Numbered from the stretch's first letter, positions 23,190-35,644 are shown. The stretch is DNA of 64,000 nucleotides from Saccopteryx bilineata (GCF_036850765.1 NC_089490.1:104154574-104218573); one strand, 5' to 3'. Numbers and translations are program-made. Notes: a model not told the origin generated them from the sequence alone.

Positions 23190-23690
23190 TCACACAAACT
23201 TAACACATTCAAAATATTTACAGAGAATCTCCTATGTTCTGAGCATTGCTCTAAATTCTGCTGTTATGCTAAGGTAGACAGAGTCACTGGCTTAAAGATA
23301 TTATCATTTTGTGTAAAGAGAAAAAACAACAACAACAATAAGCAAAGAAACAAATATATATAATAATTACAAAGTGTGGCAAGTGCTTTTAAGAAATAAC
23401 TTGAGGACCAAGTCAGAAAATAACAGAAGTGAGTGCCCTCTCTCAAATAAAGTAGGTAAGAAGGACTGCTCTGAGCTGAGAGCAGAAGGATATGAAGAAC
23501 AAAGGGAAAAGAGTTTAAGACAGTGGGATCAATATGTGCAAATGGCCTGGGCTATAAAAGAATTTACTGTGTTCTAGAACTTGGCACAAGGCCAGTAAGG
23601 CAATAACCGAATGAGCAAAGCAGAAGTGGCATAAGGTGAGGTGGGAGAAGGATGAAGGAGCCAGACCATGACCCTATAGATAAAACTAAA
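23190..23690 (-). repeat. L2 LINE, antisense, part 1 (split by SINE)
   Basis: 'tctcctatgttctgagcatt', 'gtgcaaatggcctgggctat' and 'ggagccagaccatgacccta' follow reverse L2. Sequence resumes after the SINE with 'ctaagccaaggagtgaaatg'. Confidence 0.7.
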
Positions 23691-23707
23691 AAATTAAAAA
23701 GATCAGC

Positions 23708-23875
23708 CTGACCTGTAGTGGCTCAGTGGATAAAGCATCAACCTGGAACGCTGAGGTCGCCGGTTCGAAACCCTGGGCTTTCCCAGTCAAGGCACATATG
23801 GGAGTTGATGCTTCCTGCTCCTCCCCTCCCTCTCTCTCCCCTTCTCTAAAATGAATAAATAAAATCTTAAAAATA
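23708..23875 (+). mobile_element. tRNA-derived bat SINE (VES-like), short variant
   Basis: The head carries an A-box-like 'gtggctcagtggataaagca' and the B box 'ggttcgaaacc', then 'ggcacatatgggagttgatg', a T/C-rich tract and an (AAAT)n tail. A perfect 17-bp target duplication, aaattaaaaagatcagc, lies at 23691-23707 and 23876-23892. It interrupts an L2. Confidence 0.93.
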
Positions 23876-23892
23876 AAATTAAAAAGATCAGC

Positions 23893-24040
23893 GAAATACC
23901 ACCGAGGGTTCTAAGCCAAGGAGTGAAATGGTCCACTTTATATGTTAAGAAATTTTGTGTCAGGTGGAAATGTTGGGCAAGACAGAAGTTAGGGTTCTTG
24001 TTAGAGGATTAAAACGAGAATCCAGAAGTATGCTAACAAG
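23893..24040 (-). repeat. L2 LINE, antisense, part 2
   Basis: It continues the L2 interrupted at 23690 ('ctaagccaaggagtgaaatg', 'gtggaaatgttgggcaagac'). Confidence 0.65.
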
Positions 24041-24084
24041 GACCTAGAAAGACTAATGAGAATAATTATGATTTACAACTACAC

Positions 24085-24285
24085 CATACTTCCTCTGTGC
24101 CCTGCTCTGAGTGCTTTATAGACACTGGAAAATTTTGTCCTCATAATACTCCTTTTATATCAGTTCTTCTTGCTACCCCTGTTTTGCACACTTGGAAACT
24201 GGGGCATAGAGAAATGAGAGAACTTGCCAAGGCCATGTACCACTTCCTAAGTGTAGAGCAGGGACATGAATCAGTCAGACTGGCT
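24085..24285 (-). repeat. MIR SINE, antisense
   Basis: 'gctctgagtgctttatagac', 'cttggaaactggggcataga', 'gagagaacttgccaaggcca', then 'gagcagggacatgaatcag'. Confidence 0.7.
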
Positions 24286-24684
24286 CACAACTAAGGAATG
24301 AATAGTGATGCAAGAGAGGAAATAATGATGACTGGAAGGAGAACCCACCCTATGTGGTGACTTAGTGGGAGAGTGGGTGGTGGTAAAGGAGAGAGAAGGA
24401 TCAGAGAACCCCTGAAGATGGCGACTTGGGAATTGAGGTAGAGGGTGTTGGAGAAAACATAGGTTCATCCTTTACAGAAACTTGGAAGGGCTTGCCTTGT
24501 TACTTGTGTGGCATTTAGACAACCCCTTGTAATCCTGTTTCCCAGTTTGATCTGTGCAGAACATAGTTCTCAAGCCAGGGCTGGCACCTGTATGAGTGAT
24601 ATGAAGACTTCAGTGGAATGTCACAGGGATTATGATCTTGCCCTTCTGACTTCTCAAAAATTGTATAAGCATCAAATGAGATAA

Positions 24685-24860
24685 TGAGAGGCAGCCTGGC
24701 TGAGTGGAAAACCAGAAGATTTAGGCAAGAGCACCCTGCTTATCTCTGAACCCTCATGTCAACAGCTAATGTCACCATGCCTCAATTTCCCAATGGTGAA
24801 ATGGTATGACTTCAGAGGGCTGCTATGAAAGGGTGAAGGAAGTTATTGGGAAGAGGCACC
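24685..24860 (+). repeat. MIR SINE
   Basis: 'gagaggcagcctggctgagt' head, 'gcctcaatttcccaatggtg' middle, 'agggctgctatgaaagggtg' 3' part. Confidence 0.65.
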
Positions 24861-25109
24861 TTGAAATGGGTGGGCATCTCACACACATGGAGGTTTGCTG
24901 TGATTATAACTACCTGCCAGTGGGGGAAGTGGGCTCTGCATGGAATGTGTATTACCTATGGATAGCATGTCCATTGATAAGCATGAATGTAATTGTTGAA
25001 CAAATGCAATCTATTGGTCCAGATTTTCAAAGGATGCTCTGAAATCACTGAACTTGGAAGCCCTCAGAAGAGAGAATGTATTGAGTGTCCTCAGACCTAA
25101 ATCTCATTG

Positions 25110-25890
25110 TGCCATCTCCTGCCATGAATACATTCATTTCATAAGCATTATGAAGCAGCAGTCAGGGCACAGGAGTGAATGGTTCAGAAACATTCCCAGG
25201 CTTTAATGAGGTTGTATTCTAGTGAAGAAAGAGGTGATAAACAAACAAACAGATAAATAAGTTACACAATTTCAGATTGTGTTAAGTCCTATGAGGGAGA
25301 TTGTACAGGCATTGAGGAGAGAGTACACTTGGGGAGCAGGAGGTGGCAGCTGCTTTACATAGGTGGCCAGAGCAAGAAGGAGAAAGCCATGGGAACACCC
25401 AGGAGGAAAAAGGTTCTGGGCATAGAGATGACCAATGCAAAGAGCCTTAACTAGGAACCAGTCTACCCTATGAATGAAACAAGAAGGCTGGTGTCTCTGT
25501 GATGTTGTGAATGAGAGGAACAATGATGATAAATGAAGCTGAAGTGCTCTTATCATGTTGACCAGATTATACAGGAATTTGACTTTATTCTAAGTGCCAT
25601 AGAGGCCACTGGAGGAATTGTAGCAGGAGAACAACAGCATTTGAGTTAAGCTTCTCAAAGACCCCTGTTGCAACTGGCTGGAGATAGGATGGAGGTGGGG
25701 CAAGTGTGGGACAGTTGAGACCAGTTAAGAGGCAGTCACCTGTGCCAGAGGTGAAGAGGGGGTAGAGAGAAGTTTGGGAAACATTTTGAGGACAGAAATA
25801 AAAGGATTTGTTGATGGATTACATGTGGGAGTTAAGAGAAAGAGAGGAGGTGAGAAAGGCTCCCACGTTTTGACTAGATGTAAAGATACT
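25110..25890 (-). repeat. L2 LINE, antisense, long fragment
   Basis: 'gaggttgtattctagtgaag', 'gggaacacccaggaggaaaa', 'tgcaaagagccttaactagg', 'ggaatttgactttattctaa', 'ggactacatgtg'-like words and 'gaaagagaggaggtgagaaa' occur in reverse L2 order over nearly 800 bp. Confidence 0.8.
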
Positions 25891-27609
25891 TTTGAATCGA
25901 ACTCTTTGCTCCTAATTCTCTTAGGTCTGAGTTCTCTTGTGAGACTGCAATGAACAGGGACCTTTTATTTGGCTGCCGCCAGAATAGTTCAGTCATCAAA
26001 GTGAGCAAGACCTACTCAGAACAAGAGTTTGGGAGCTGTACATGAACCAAAGAAAAGAGAGACGTTGTAAGGTAGAAATGGAGAAAATGTTCCTTCTTGT
26101 CTTTTCATGGGGATGGTTACTGACTGCTGCTCTGCCTGAATAATTCCCCATCCTTTATGTGGCAAAGACAGAAGAAAAAAAAAAAAGCCCCCAAATGTTG
26201 GTCCTGCCATCCATATAAATCCTGGCTATTATTTCTCTTGTTGTGTTGTTCCTGAGACTAACCCACCATGTTGAACCATGGAAGAGGACGTCAGGATTTA
26301 CACTGAGAAAGAGCAGAGGAGCAGTGGAGCTCACTTCTGATGGCTCTCTCCCAGCCTCACACAATGGGCTCGAGGCCACTCCTCATCCATGGTGGATGAC
26401 CGAGTTGAAATGAAGACACATACCTGAAAGACACGCTTATATAAGAGGACTCCAGAATTCCTTCCCTACAGCCTTGCATCTCTGCCCCAAGTTAACCCTG
26501 AAACAAGAAAACAGGCTTAGTGGAGCATTCATTACAAGGTTTCATAATCTCCTACTTGACAGCAGCTGGTGGTACAAAGTGTGGAGTCTACTGGATCCGA
26601 TTATTTAACAGATGGTTCTGTTTTCAAATTTACTCCAAATGTTCAGATGCTTTTTTCACTAAATTCATATTTCCCATCTGCTACTACCCCCTGGGGCTGA
26701 GCTTTAATCTGGGTTGTAGTTTGTAAATTTAAACAATTTTCTTTTAATCTCCCAACAGAAAGAAAATTCCCAAACACCAGAGGCATCCACGGAGGCCAGA
26801 CAATGACTACACAGGAATACAGGAGGATTATTCTCTGAGGCAAGTCTTGCCTCAATCAAACCTCCTGCCAGAGGTGGATTCAGATATGCCCTATTTGGAG
26901 AAACCTCAAAATCTGGCTCAAATGACCTTGAGGTTTGAACAGTGTGTTCCATTCCTTGGGCAGCACATGTTAGCACATCAAAATTATTAGTAGCCAATTA
27001 AATCTCCTTGAGCAGAGAATAAAGGCACTAAGTAACTGAGTTATTAGCCCATTATGTGTCTCTAATTGTGTCACCTCGCTCCTCAGTAGGGATTTCTGTT
27101 CATCATTTCCAAGTCCTTTTCCCACTGTTGTGCGTTAATGGACTCCCTGTTCTCTCTCTCCACTCCAGCTGCCTACAGCTGTCAGCCACCCACTCCAGTT
27201 TTGCCTTTCTAGTGTTTTCATCTCCCTGCCAGCAGTATGGAATTTAATTTATAACAAAAATGCCATCTAAGCCTCCTTTTCTTTATGAATTTCTGGTTTC
27301 TTCCATCATTTAGAACCCTCCTCAATTCTCTGGGCACCTGTTCCCAGAGGTGGCCTTTTGCATTGTTGCCTTTTCCTCACCTAAGTTCTTTTTCCTAAGT
27401 GGATACAGAAAGGAGAATGAACGTTTTGAAAGGTGGGATGTGCCCCAGAGCTAGGATGGTAAGAGGAAGACAACGTGATGGTTTGGAGATGAAGTTCAGA
27501 GTTCATCTCCAGATGTGACACATCTCTAGAGACCACTATTCACGTAGAAAATGAGGGTGGTGGTGACTTGTACACCTCTAAGATGATGGGGCTGATGCCC
27601 ACTGAAGCT
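25891..27609. other. Unassigned sequence
   Basis: No family was recognised. A small perfect inverted repeat, ggagatgaa/ttcatctcc, lies near 27487-27513. Confidence 0.45.
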
Positions 27610-27740
27610 GTGCAAAGCAGTGGCGCTCCCACCAATCAGCTGTGAAACCTTGGATTGTTCACCCCTCAGTGGAACCTCTGGGATTCCATTTTCTCATCTG
27701 ACAAAGAAGCTTTGTATGTAATGATTATTAAATCATTTCT
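27610..27740 (+). repeat. MIR SINE fragment
   Basis: 'agctgtgaaaccttggattg', 'ggattccattttctcatctg', 'aatgattattaaatca'. Confidence 0.6.
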
Positions 27741-28189
27741 GCCACTGTTTCTAAGGCCACAGGAAGGAAAGACCCCCCCCCATTCTTTCTGTGTGCACTT
27801 CTTATATACATATTGGGCAAAGCCAGCTACATCTTAAGTGAGACCCAGTAAAAAATGAAAATGTAGGGAAGAGGCCCTTGTTCAGTACTGTTAAGAATTT
27901 TAAGCTGATGACTGCAGAACATTAAACCAAACAACAAGCTCTTTTCTTTTTTTGCACTTTGGTATTGTTTTTATTCGTGACCCATGAAACTGACTTTGTA
28001 GCCCACTAATGGATCATATCCCACAATTTGAAAACTTTCCCAAAGTAGCTCTAATTATGTCTCTACTATAATGAAAGATTTTGATAGTCCCCTCATTGAC
28101 TAAATTTACTACAATTGTTTAACCTAACATTAAAGGCTTCTATAAGATGAGCCAATCTGTCTGTCTAACCATTTCAGTTCCTACCTCCA

Positions 28190-28250
28190 TTCATCCCATT
28201 TAATCTCTTTGGGCCTCAGTGGTCTAATATATTAAATAGGAAAAATATTT
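28190..28250 (+). repeat. MIR SINE fragment
   Basis: 'ctctttgggcctcagtggtc' resembles the MIR core. The match is short and weak. Confidence 0.4.
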
Positions 28251-28654
28251 CCCCAGCCTGAAGACCAGAGATAGACCCACTGATCCATTTAGTTTCTTCT
28301 ATAAGAGCTATGATTATGGAATTGTAAGGGTCCAGGATCCAAAAACCAAACATATCTCTTCTCTGGGCTCCAGAAACTCCCATATCTGTGTCTTTGTTCA
28401 CGCTGTTCCCTTTAGCCATGTTCTTCTGTCTCCCTTTAGCTTCTTATGTTGAAATCCCATAAAAGTCCAGCAGGAGCAAAGGGCACAGGAAGACATGGTC
28501 AGGACATACTCAAGGAATGCAATCAGTCCACGAAGAGTGGAGCCACTAAGACTGGTATTTTACTCACAGCTGGGAAGAAAGATGAAACCAAAGAGGTGGG
28601 CTAAGCTAGTTCATGCCAAATTTAGAAACTCAGACTGAGATTTTATCTTATTTT

Positions 28655-28860
28655 TCTTTCTTTTAAATATATATATTTTTATTTTTCAACTGTAGTTGAC
28701 ATACAATGTTATATTAGTTTCAGGTGTACAACCCAGTGACTAGACATTATATAACATCCTGAGAAATCTCATACCCCTCTGACACAGTCAGTAGAATATT
28801 ATTGACTATGTTTCCCATGCTGTACTTTACACCCCCATGACCAGTCTGTAACAGCCACTT
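28655..28860 (-). repeat. LINE-1 3'UTR fragment, antisense
   Basis: 'tttcaactgtagttgacata', 'caatgttatattagtttcag', 'gtgtacaacccagtgactag', 'catgctgtactttacacccc' match the reversed 3'UTR of L1MA-type and related laurasiatherian L1s. No ORF2 is attached. Confidence 0.75.
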
Positions 28861-31394
28861 TGTGCTCCTCGATCCAAGCAGGAGGCCCTTCTGAGCAGGC
28901 CTGAAGTTGGAATAGGATCAGGTCTATGTCCATTGAAGGTAAGTAATATGAGCAATGTGGATTCTCTAGTTTTATATTATTCTCTGGGTCTAATTTCTGT
29001 AGGAAGACAAGGAAAGTGCCATTCAGCAGAATTATTCTTAGAAATGCACAGTACCTATGTGGAAGAAGTTCTTTGATAAATTTCTAGAGGTGGAGGGTGA
29101 GATCCCAAGGGCATGTGTAAATAGCAGATGGTTGCTAAACTGGTATGCACAAGACAAGAAAATGCACTTTTCTTGTGGCTTCTGTGGAGACAAAAGGTTG
29201 AGAAGGAAAACAGGAGACTGTGGAGGAGACTGGGCATTGCAATGGAAAATGGTGAAAGAGGGAGATGCCTCCTGGCCCCAACACAGTAGGGGATTTTGGG
29301 ATGACAAGTGCTCAAGAAGAGATCTGTCCACTTGCTTGGTACGTGTGCTGTGAGCCCTCATTTCCCCTGGGCTCCTAGGTACAATCTTTAGTAGTTCGAT
29401 TGTGTGGTGCTGTGCTGTGTGGGTGTGTGAGTGTGCAAGTGTGCACCATGCTCTTTTAGGAATAAAATAGATGCTAATGTCTGGGTATTGTCTGATTCGA
29501 TGTAAAGGCAGAAGCAGCATCTGTGAAGAAGACACTGGAGGAAGAACGGACCTAAGGCTGTAGGGTCCTGACAAGTTCCTGGACTTTCTAAGGCCATGGT
29601 CATTGGTGATGGAAGAGGTATTTCAGGGCTTTAAAGGAAATTCTCCTAGAACAAAGGGATAAGGAGGACTTCAGCTTACATCTGCATTTTCTTTCCCTTT
29701 GTTATTCCTGAGCCTTTAGAAAAAGTCTTGTTTAAACATTCCAGCTTGGTCTCAAGCTGTAGTACAGACTATGAGGAAAGGCTCATGTGTCCACACTTGG
29801 ACCAGAAAGTGAACCGGGGGAGAAGCGCCCCCTCCTCTTCGCAGGCTGGCACACCGTGCCAGTTGTTCTCAGTGAGGAATGTTCATGGGGACAGTGAATG
29901 TGGGGGACAAGCAGCCTGGATATGTGATCCAACTCTCCTACCCCCACTCGAATATGAGATTCTCTCTCCTCTGTCATCCTCGAAGCATCTAGGGCTTTAT
30001 TTTATTTTTAAAAGACATCTAATGTCCTTTGGTCCATCTGTTGTATATTCATCTACTTCACATGTTTGCAGTTGGGGAACTATAATCAGGGCTATATTTC
30101 TGGGTAGATGTGTTTCTGAGCATTCTGGAATTCCATAAATCTTAAATCATGCCATGATACATGTCTATGAAAGCTTTCCCCTAAAATAGAAATGCTATTA
30201 TAGATCTCACAGTGTTAATAGTTTAGAAAGTTGATAAATGAGTAACAATGCAATTTTATCATTAAAAATTTAAAAATTCTGCTCATGCTTTTTATCTACT
30301 CAGTTATGTACTCAGAACTCATTTTCACATTGTATTTAATGTGTGTTTTATTGATAGGTTCCGATCTGTGTAAGATGATAATTCAGGGAACCAAATGGAT
30401 AGGATTTTTGCTGTAGGACAAAGTACTTTTCCCAGTAAGCAATTTTTTATGAATGGTGTTTTTTAAATCAAGGTCCTCTTGGTTGTAGGCAACAGAATTT
30501 CACAGAAACAAGTTCTAATATAAGGAGAAATGTCATGGACCTCCAAGAACAGGAAATGAATGAAATCTTTTTACCTGGACATTGGAATTGGTGAGTCACA
30601 AACTGGGATACGGCCCCTAACCCCACCCCTGGCATCATTCCTTTCATCATTTCTTGAGTTGGGTGAAAGAACTACCTTTCAAGTTCCTGCCTCAGTCTAT
30701 TTCTTTTTTCTCTCAACCCTGTTCTCCTAGGTTGCACCATGTCCCTGTGATGGTTCATGGCTGACAACCACACTGTAGGTCTAAACTGCCTATGTGGTGA
30801 GTGCTAAGGAGACCGCTATGCCAGGCCGTCAGAGTTGTAGTGCTCTTGCCTGTGGAGGTTTTGAGGTTTTATGTGGTGGGTAGGGGCTCGGGGGAGGGGG
30901 GAGGTGGCAGAGCAGAAGTTTTACATCTCAGGAGGTAGAGGAGCTTTTTTCTTTCTGGAGAGAGATAGCACAGGAGATGTGGAAGGAGCCCAAATGCCAT
31001 ATGGCTGAGACTGAGCAAAGACAGAAATTGGAGAGGAGAGGATTTTTTATTTTATGTATTTAACTTTTTATACTTTGAGTTTTAAAAAGGGACTGCATTT
31101 GGGGTTTAACTGTTGGGCTTTCATTTCACCGGGAATTGAATAATTAGAGGGAGTTTCTGTTACATAACTTTGGAATAGTCTTCATTGTATTAGTTGTGTT
31201 CATTGTATAACCTTTGGCAAGCTCTACTGTACCATGTGGCTAGGCAGGGTTGGAGAACTAGATGAGAGAGCGATTCTCTGGGTTATGAGGAAGCTGGTCT
31301 TGGAGGTAATATGTGTCTTTTTCCAACATAGAGAACTTGGGGGGCAACAGATATTCAGGAGAGCAGACTAACAGTGGTAGGCATTCAGAATTCA
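28861..31394. other. Unassigned sequence
   Basis: A 178-codon minus-strand frame at 29038-29574 has no recognisable domain. A repeat-like patch at 30465-30530 (tcctcttggttgtaggcaac) resembles an unnamed mammalian repeat also hinted at near 13545 and 53735. Confidence 0.4.
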
Positions 31395-31503
31395 GGGTGA
31401 ATAACTGTCCTGGTTTTCCTGGAACTGAAGGGATTCCTGGGATATGAAACCTTCAGTGCTGATATTGTGACATTTCCAGGTAAATCAGGATAGTCAGTTT
31501 ACC
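31395..31503. mobile_element. Short palindromic DNA-transposon fossil (MITE-like)
   Basis: The left end (ggtgaataactgtcctggtt, ttcctggaactg) and the reversed right end (ggtaaactgactatcctgat, ttacctggaaatg) are diverged terminal inverted repeats of about 33 bp enclosing roughly 40 bp. The family was not identified. Confidence 0.6.
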
Positions 31504-32339
31504 TACCTGAAGGAGCAAACAGACTGGTTCTGAACCATGGCTAGGTTTTCCCCAGATGGTGGCAATGATGACAATGGGGAGGAGACGGCCCCCTGTGGCT
31601 GTTCACAGTCCTTGCACCTTTGTAGCTTGATGGTCTCAGAGTGGTTGGGCTGGTTTTTAAAGGGGAGCGGGTGAGCAGAAGCTGCCAGTTCTCTTAAGGT
31701 CTAGGCTTGAAAGTGCCAAATGTGGCTTGCCCCACACTCTTTTGGTCAAAGCAGAGACAAAGACAACTGAACTTCAAGAGTAGAGGGAAAAGCCCCCTTC
31801 TCCTCTTTCCACAGGAATACAAAGTGTCAATATTGTCAGGCACATTATATGCCAGTATGTCTACCTGGAGGCCGATAAGATAGTTTCTGTCCTTAAGAAC
31901 TTATATCCTAGAAAGAGAGACAAACATGTCGATATACAAATGCAATGCAGTGTCATGGATTATATTTACATAGAAGTATATGCAAGATATGGAAGTAATA
32001 TATGGAAATCAGTGTTGTTGTTTTTTTTAACTGGAGATGGTAGAAAAATAACATGATTTCTCAGACAATGTAAGGCATTTGAGAGGTGAAGAGGAGTTTT
32101 ATTGTGTCCAAGAAGCATTAGAGCATACCAGCCCCAGGGAGATAATGTTTCAGGAATATAAGAGTGCATGGTCTTCACCATAGGACCGGAGTGGAAATCT
32201 GTGTGGAGTATGAATCATAAGAGATGGAGATGAAGAAGCAGGAAGGGAACACAACCCAGAGAACCTTCTCTGCATGTTGAGAAATAGATTCATCTCAAAA
32301 TGAGGAAGTGACAACTGAAGTTTACTCTGGCAGCAGTAA
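31504..32339. other. Unassigned sequence
   Basis: A faint antisense L2-like patch may exist near 31840-31930 (catagg-like 'atatgccagtatgtctacc'), not firm enough to call. Confidence 0.4.
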
Positions 32340-32565
32340 ATAATAGTAACACTAACAATAACTAATGAACATTAACTCTTTGCGAGGGGCTCTGTTCTAA
32401 GTGTCTGAAAGTCTTTTGATATTGTACAAACCCTGAAGGGAAGGTTATCATCTCTACTTTACAGTTGAAAAAACTGAGGCATGGAGGAGACTGATCACTT
32501 GCTTAGTATCACGCAGGTGAAAAACAGAGGCCATTTGTTGCCTTAACCACTGTGCTCTACTGCTG
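32340..32565 (-). repeat. MIR SINE, antisense, nearly full length
   Basis: 'ggctctgttctaagtgtctg', 'ggttatcatctctactttac', 'agttgaaaaaactgaggcat', then 'ccttaaccactgtgctctac'. Confidence 0.8.
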
Positions 32566-32579
32566 TCTACTCCAAGGTG

Positions 32580-33620
32580 GATTGTTTGTTGTTAAGAGGG
32601 ATGGGAGATGTTTCCACCACTCAGGAGACTATTAAAGTAATTCAGATAATTGTAATATTCTGAAAAATAAAAGAGGCAGCAATAGTGAAAAGAAGTGACA
32701 TAAATAAATCCCAAGGATGTTAAGGGAATATAGATAATTCAGTGAACAATTGAATGTGGAGAATAAAGAAAGAAAATCTAAGGATGACTTACAAGGTTCT
32801 GATTTGGGTGAGCTGATAAATGGCGGTGCCCTTGTCAAAAATAAGAGATGGAATAGGACAGTTCAGTTTGGAGGAAAAGACAGAGTTCAGTTTAGACACA
32901 GATTTTGAAGTAGCAGGGAACAAGAAGAGGAATATTGGAGACAGTTGGAAATAGGGACAGAGTCAATGGAAGAGGAAGTTGGAAGAAGGAGTGCCAAATG
33001 CCTTAATTAGGAAGGTCAAATAGGGTGAGGCATGTGGAGCTACCATTGGGTCTGTAACTACAGAGGTCAACATGACCTTGACAACAACAGAGTGAGTAGA
33101 GAGGTGGCTGGAAGCCAGGCTGCTGTGGGTGAGGGAAGGAGGAAATGAAATCAGCAAGGGGTGGCCTAGATTTCCAAGAACTTGCCTGGGAAAGGAGAGA
33201 GAGTTAGAGCAGGAACCATATAGAGATGGAGGGTATAAAGGGGGCATATTGTTGGCTTGTTTGCTCATTTCTTTAGTGAATAAATTTATTTTCTGAGGTG
33301 AGAGAATCAGAGGAGAGAGAGAGAGACTTAAGGGTTAGAAGGCAGGAGGGCATGGTTGATGGGTATAAGTGCCTAAGTAGACCAAAGGAGGAAGGACAGG
33401 TGGAAGAATTAGCCTTAAAGGACATTTCTCCTTTTAAAACAGGAGGGAAGAAGACAAGAATACTTAGAAAAATGAGTATATTTGTAGTTTGTGGGAGTGG
33501 GGTAGAAGATTGAGAAATTTCATAATAATCTTTAAGAAGTATTAGCAAAAATTATTTGCCCAAAAAGGAGAAGAGGGCTAAGAACCTGGAAAAAGACAGT
33601 GAAGGCTGGAATAGCCCTTT
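32580..33620 (-). repeat. L2 LINE internal region, antisense, about 1 kb
   Basis: 'aaggatgacttacaaggttc', 'gaaggtcaaatagggtgagg', 'ctgtaactacagaggtcaac', 'atgaccttgacaacaacaga', 'gtggctggaagccaggctgc' follow the reverse of internal L2 (ORF2-side) sequence. It is the longest L2 remnant here. Coding capacity is lost. Confidence 0.75.
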
Positions 33621-34171
33621 GGTAAACAGGATGCTGGGAGGAAAATTGCACTCATGGAGAATTCATTATGTGCTCAGCACTGCTCTGGGTCTTTATGCAC
33701 AATAATAGTGGTAATAATAATAATAAAAAAGCTGGAGTTAGATCTGTTTGAAATTGCCTGTACCAAGTTGGTGCTCCATAAATACTTATTGAGTTAGTGC
33801 ATTTGCCTTGTGTGGCCCACTTTGCAGATAGTGACCTTCTCTGATTGAATCAATGAATATTGATTAGCATGTACTGTATAAAAAGCCTGATGTAAGAATC
33901 AAGACGTCTGGGGAAGCTCAAGATAGTTCCTGCTCCTGAAGGGCTTCCAGGCTAAGTGCCAAGAAAAACAGTTGTGTTAGAAACATTAGCTGGCTGTCTC
34001 TATCCTTCTTACCCAGTGTCTCAGGAGCCTGTGGGCCAACTCAGCATCTGGACTAGAAACACAGAGAACTTCCACTGTAGTCCCATTATATATATTAGCT
34101 CCCAGTTCTAAGGTACCAGCTCCCAGCAGTGGCTATAGTGTTGCCTGGGGTAATGCTTCTGATTTTTAGAG

Positions 34172-34292
34172 CATTGGTTCTCAGTGTGATCCCCAACATA
34201 GAGCAGCAGTAGCTTCTGGGAGCTTGTTTGCAATGCAAATTCTTGGATCTCACTCCGAGCTTGAAGGGTGGGGTCCAGTGATATATGTTTTG
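34172..34292 (+). mobile_element. MER20-like hAT-Charlie fragment
   Basis: 'cattggttctcagtgtgatc', 'ttctgggagcttgtttgcaa', 'tgcaaattcttggatctcac', then 'ggtggggtccagtgatat'. The 3' end is cut where the adjoining L1M begins. Confidence 0.65.
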
Positions 34293-34551
34293 TTTTTTAA
34301 ATTATGGTAAAATGTACACATAACATACAATATACCACCTTAATTATTCTTCAGTGTACAGCCCAGTAGTGATAAGTATATTTACATTGTTGTCTAAACA
34401 ATCTCCAGAACTATTTTCATGTTAGAAAACTGACACTATATAGATATTAAACAATTTCTGCCCCTGGCAGCCACCATTCTATTCTCTGTCTCTATAAATC
34501 CGACAACTCTAAGTGCCTCACATACGTGGAATCATGCAATGCTTGTCTTTT
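34293..34551 (-). repeat. L1M LINE 3' end, antisense, part 1 (split by SINE)
   Basis: 'attatggtaaaatgtacaca', 'taacatacaatataccacct', 'gtgtacagcccagtagtgat', 'ctggcagccaccattctatt', 'cctcacatacgtggaatcat' are the reverse of the L1M 3'UTR and ORF2 end. Positions 34538-34551 (aatgcttgtctttt) are the left SINE target duplication. Confidence 0.85.
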
Positions 34552-34943
34552 TTTTTTTGTATTTTTCTGAAGCTGGAAATGGAGAGACACAGTCAGACAG
34601 ACTCCCGCATGCGCCCGACCGGGATCCACCCAGCAAGCCCACCAGGGGCGATACTCTGCTCACCAGGGGGCGATGCTCTGCCCCTCCGGGGGGGGGGGTC
34701 GCTCTGCCAGGACCAGAGCCACTCTAGCGCCTGGGGCAGAGGCCAAGGAGCCATCCCCAGCGCCCAGGCCATCTTTGCTCCAATGGAGCCTTGGCTGCGG
34801 GAGGGGAAGAGAGAGACAGAGAGGAAGGAGGAGGGGGGTGGAGAAGCAAATGGGCGCTTCTACTATGTGCCCTGGCCGGGAATCAAACCCGGGTCCCCCA
34901 CACGCCAGGCCGACGCTCTACCGCTGAGCCAACCGGCCAGGGC
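34552..34943 (-). mobile_element. tRNA-derived bat SINE (VES-like), 392-bp variant
   Basis: On the minus strand the head carries the A-box region 'ggctcagcggtagagcgtcg' and a B box (gggtttgattcc), then 'ggcacatagtagaagcgccc', a G/C-rich body and an A-rich tail (the poly-T at 34552-34558). Perfect 14-bp duplications aatgcttgtctttt occupy 34538-34551 and 34944-34957. Short open frames on the plus strand here are side-effects of the SINE. It closely resembles the copy at 61010. Confidence 0.95.
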
Positions 34944-34957
34944 AATGCTTGTCTTTT

Positions 34958-35215
34958 GATTGGCTTATTTCACATAGCATCATGTCCTCAAGTTTCAACC
35001 ACTTTGTAGCATGTGTCAGAATTTTCCATCTTTTAAGGTTAATATTTCACATGCATGTGTGCTGTATCACATTGTATTTATTTGTTCATCATCCATCAGT
35101 GGACACTTAGATTGCTTCTACCTCTTGGCTATTATACATAATGTTTCTAGACACATGAGTGTACTGATATCTTTTCTAGACACTGAATTCAGCTTTAGGG
35201 GTAAATGCCAGTGAT
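34958..35215 (-). repeat. L1M LINE, antisense, part 2 (ORF2 C-terminal region)
   Basis: 'gattggcttatttcacatag', 'catcatgtcctcaagtttca', 'gtagcatgtgtcagaatttt', 'catcagtggacacttagatt' continue the L1M on the far side of the SINE. Confidence 0.8.
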
Positions 35216-35644
35216 CTGTGGTTTTCCAAGCCCTTTCACCGACTCTCAGAATCACCTCTGTGGACTATGACTGTAACACTCTTGTCCTAATGCTGTCTCA
35301 CTGTAGGGACCTTCCTCATGTTTTTGATCCCAGTACTTAGCACAGACACAAAATTACTGTTTCTTGCAATCACTGCACTTGGTCAAGGGTGTGCACATAT
35401 GTATGTGGGTTTTGAAGAAAGAGGTGAAAGACAAAAACCGGAGAGGAGAAGAGCATGCAGTTTGTCTTCTCCTTCCTCTATGTTAGTGGGAAGGACATCG
35501 GGCTGAGAGCAGGTAGGGAATTTGGGGTAGGAAGGTACACAGACTGTTGGAACTGGAATTGGCCCAGATCAGTGCTCTGTATCTTTTGGAGTTTTAGACC
35601 TCTTTGAGAATAATATTGCTAATAACAGGGGTTTTTTGTTAGTT
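35216..35644. other. Unassigned sequence
   Basis: A weak L2 tail-like patch occurs near 35300-35355 (gtagggaccttcctcatg, cccagtacttagcacagac). Nothing else was recognised. Confidence 0.4.

Noticed and set aside
29038..29574. 178-codon minus-strand frame
   Set aside because: Longest non-repeat frame, but composition looks random (Ser/His/Leu-rich), with no known family, no promoter and no intron-exon structure.
34513..35009. Four overlapping plus-strand frames
   Set aside because: They run through the reverse strand of a SINE and its L1M host.
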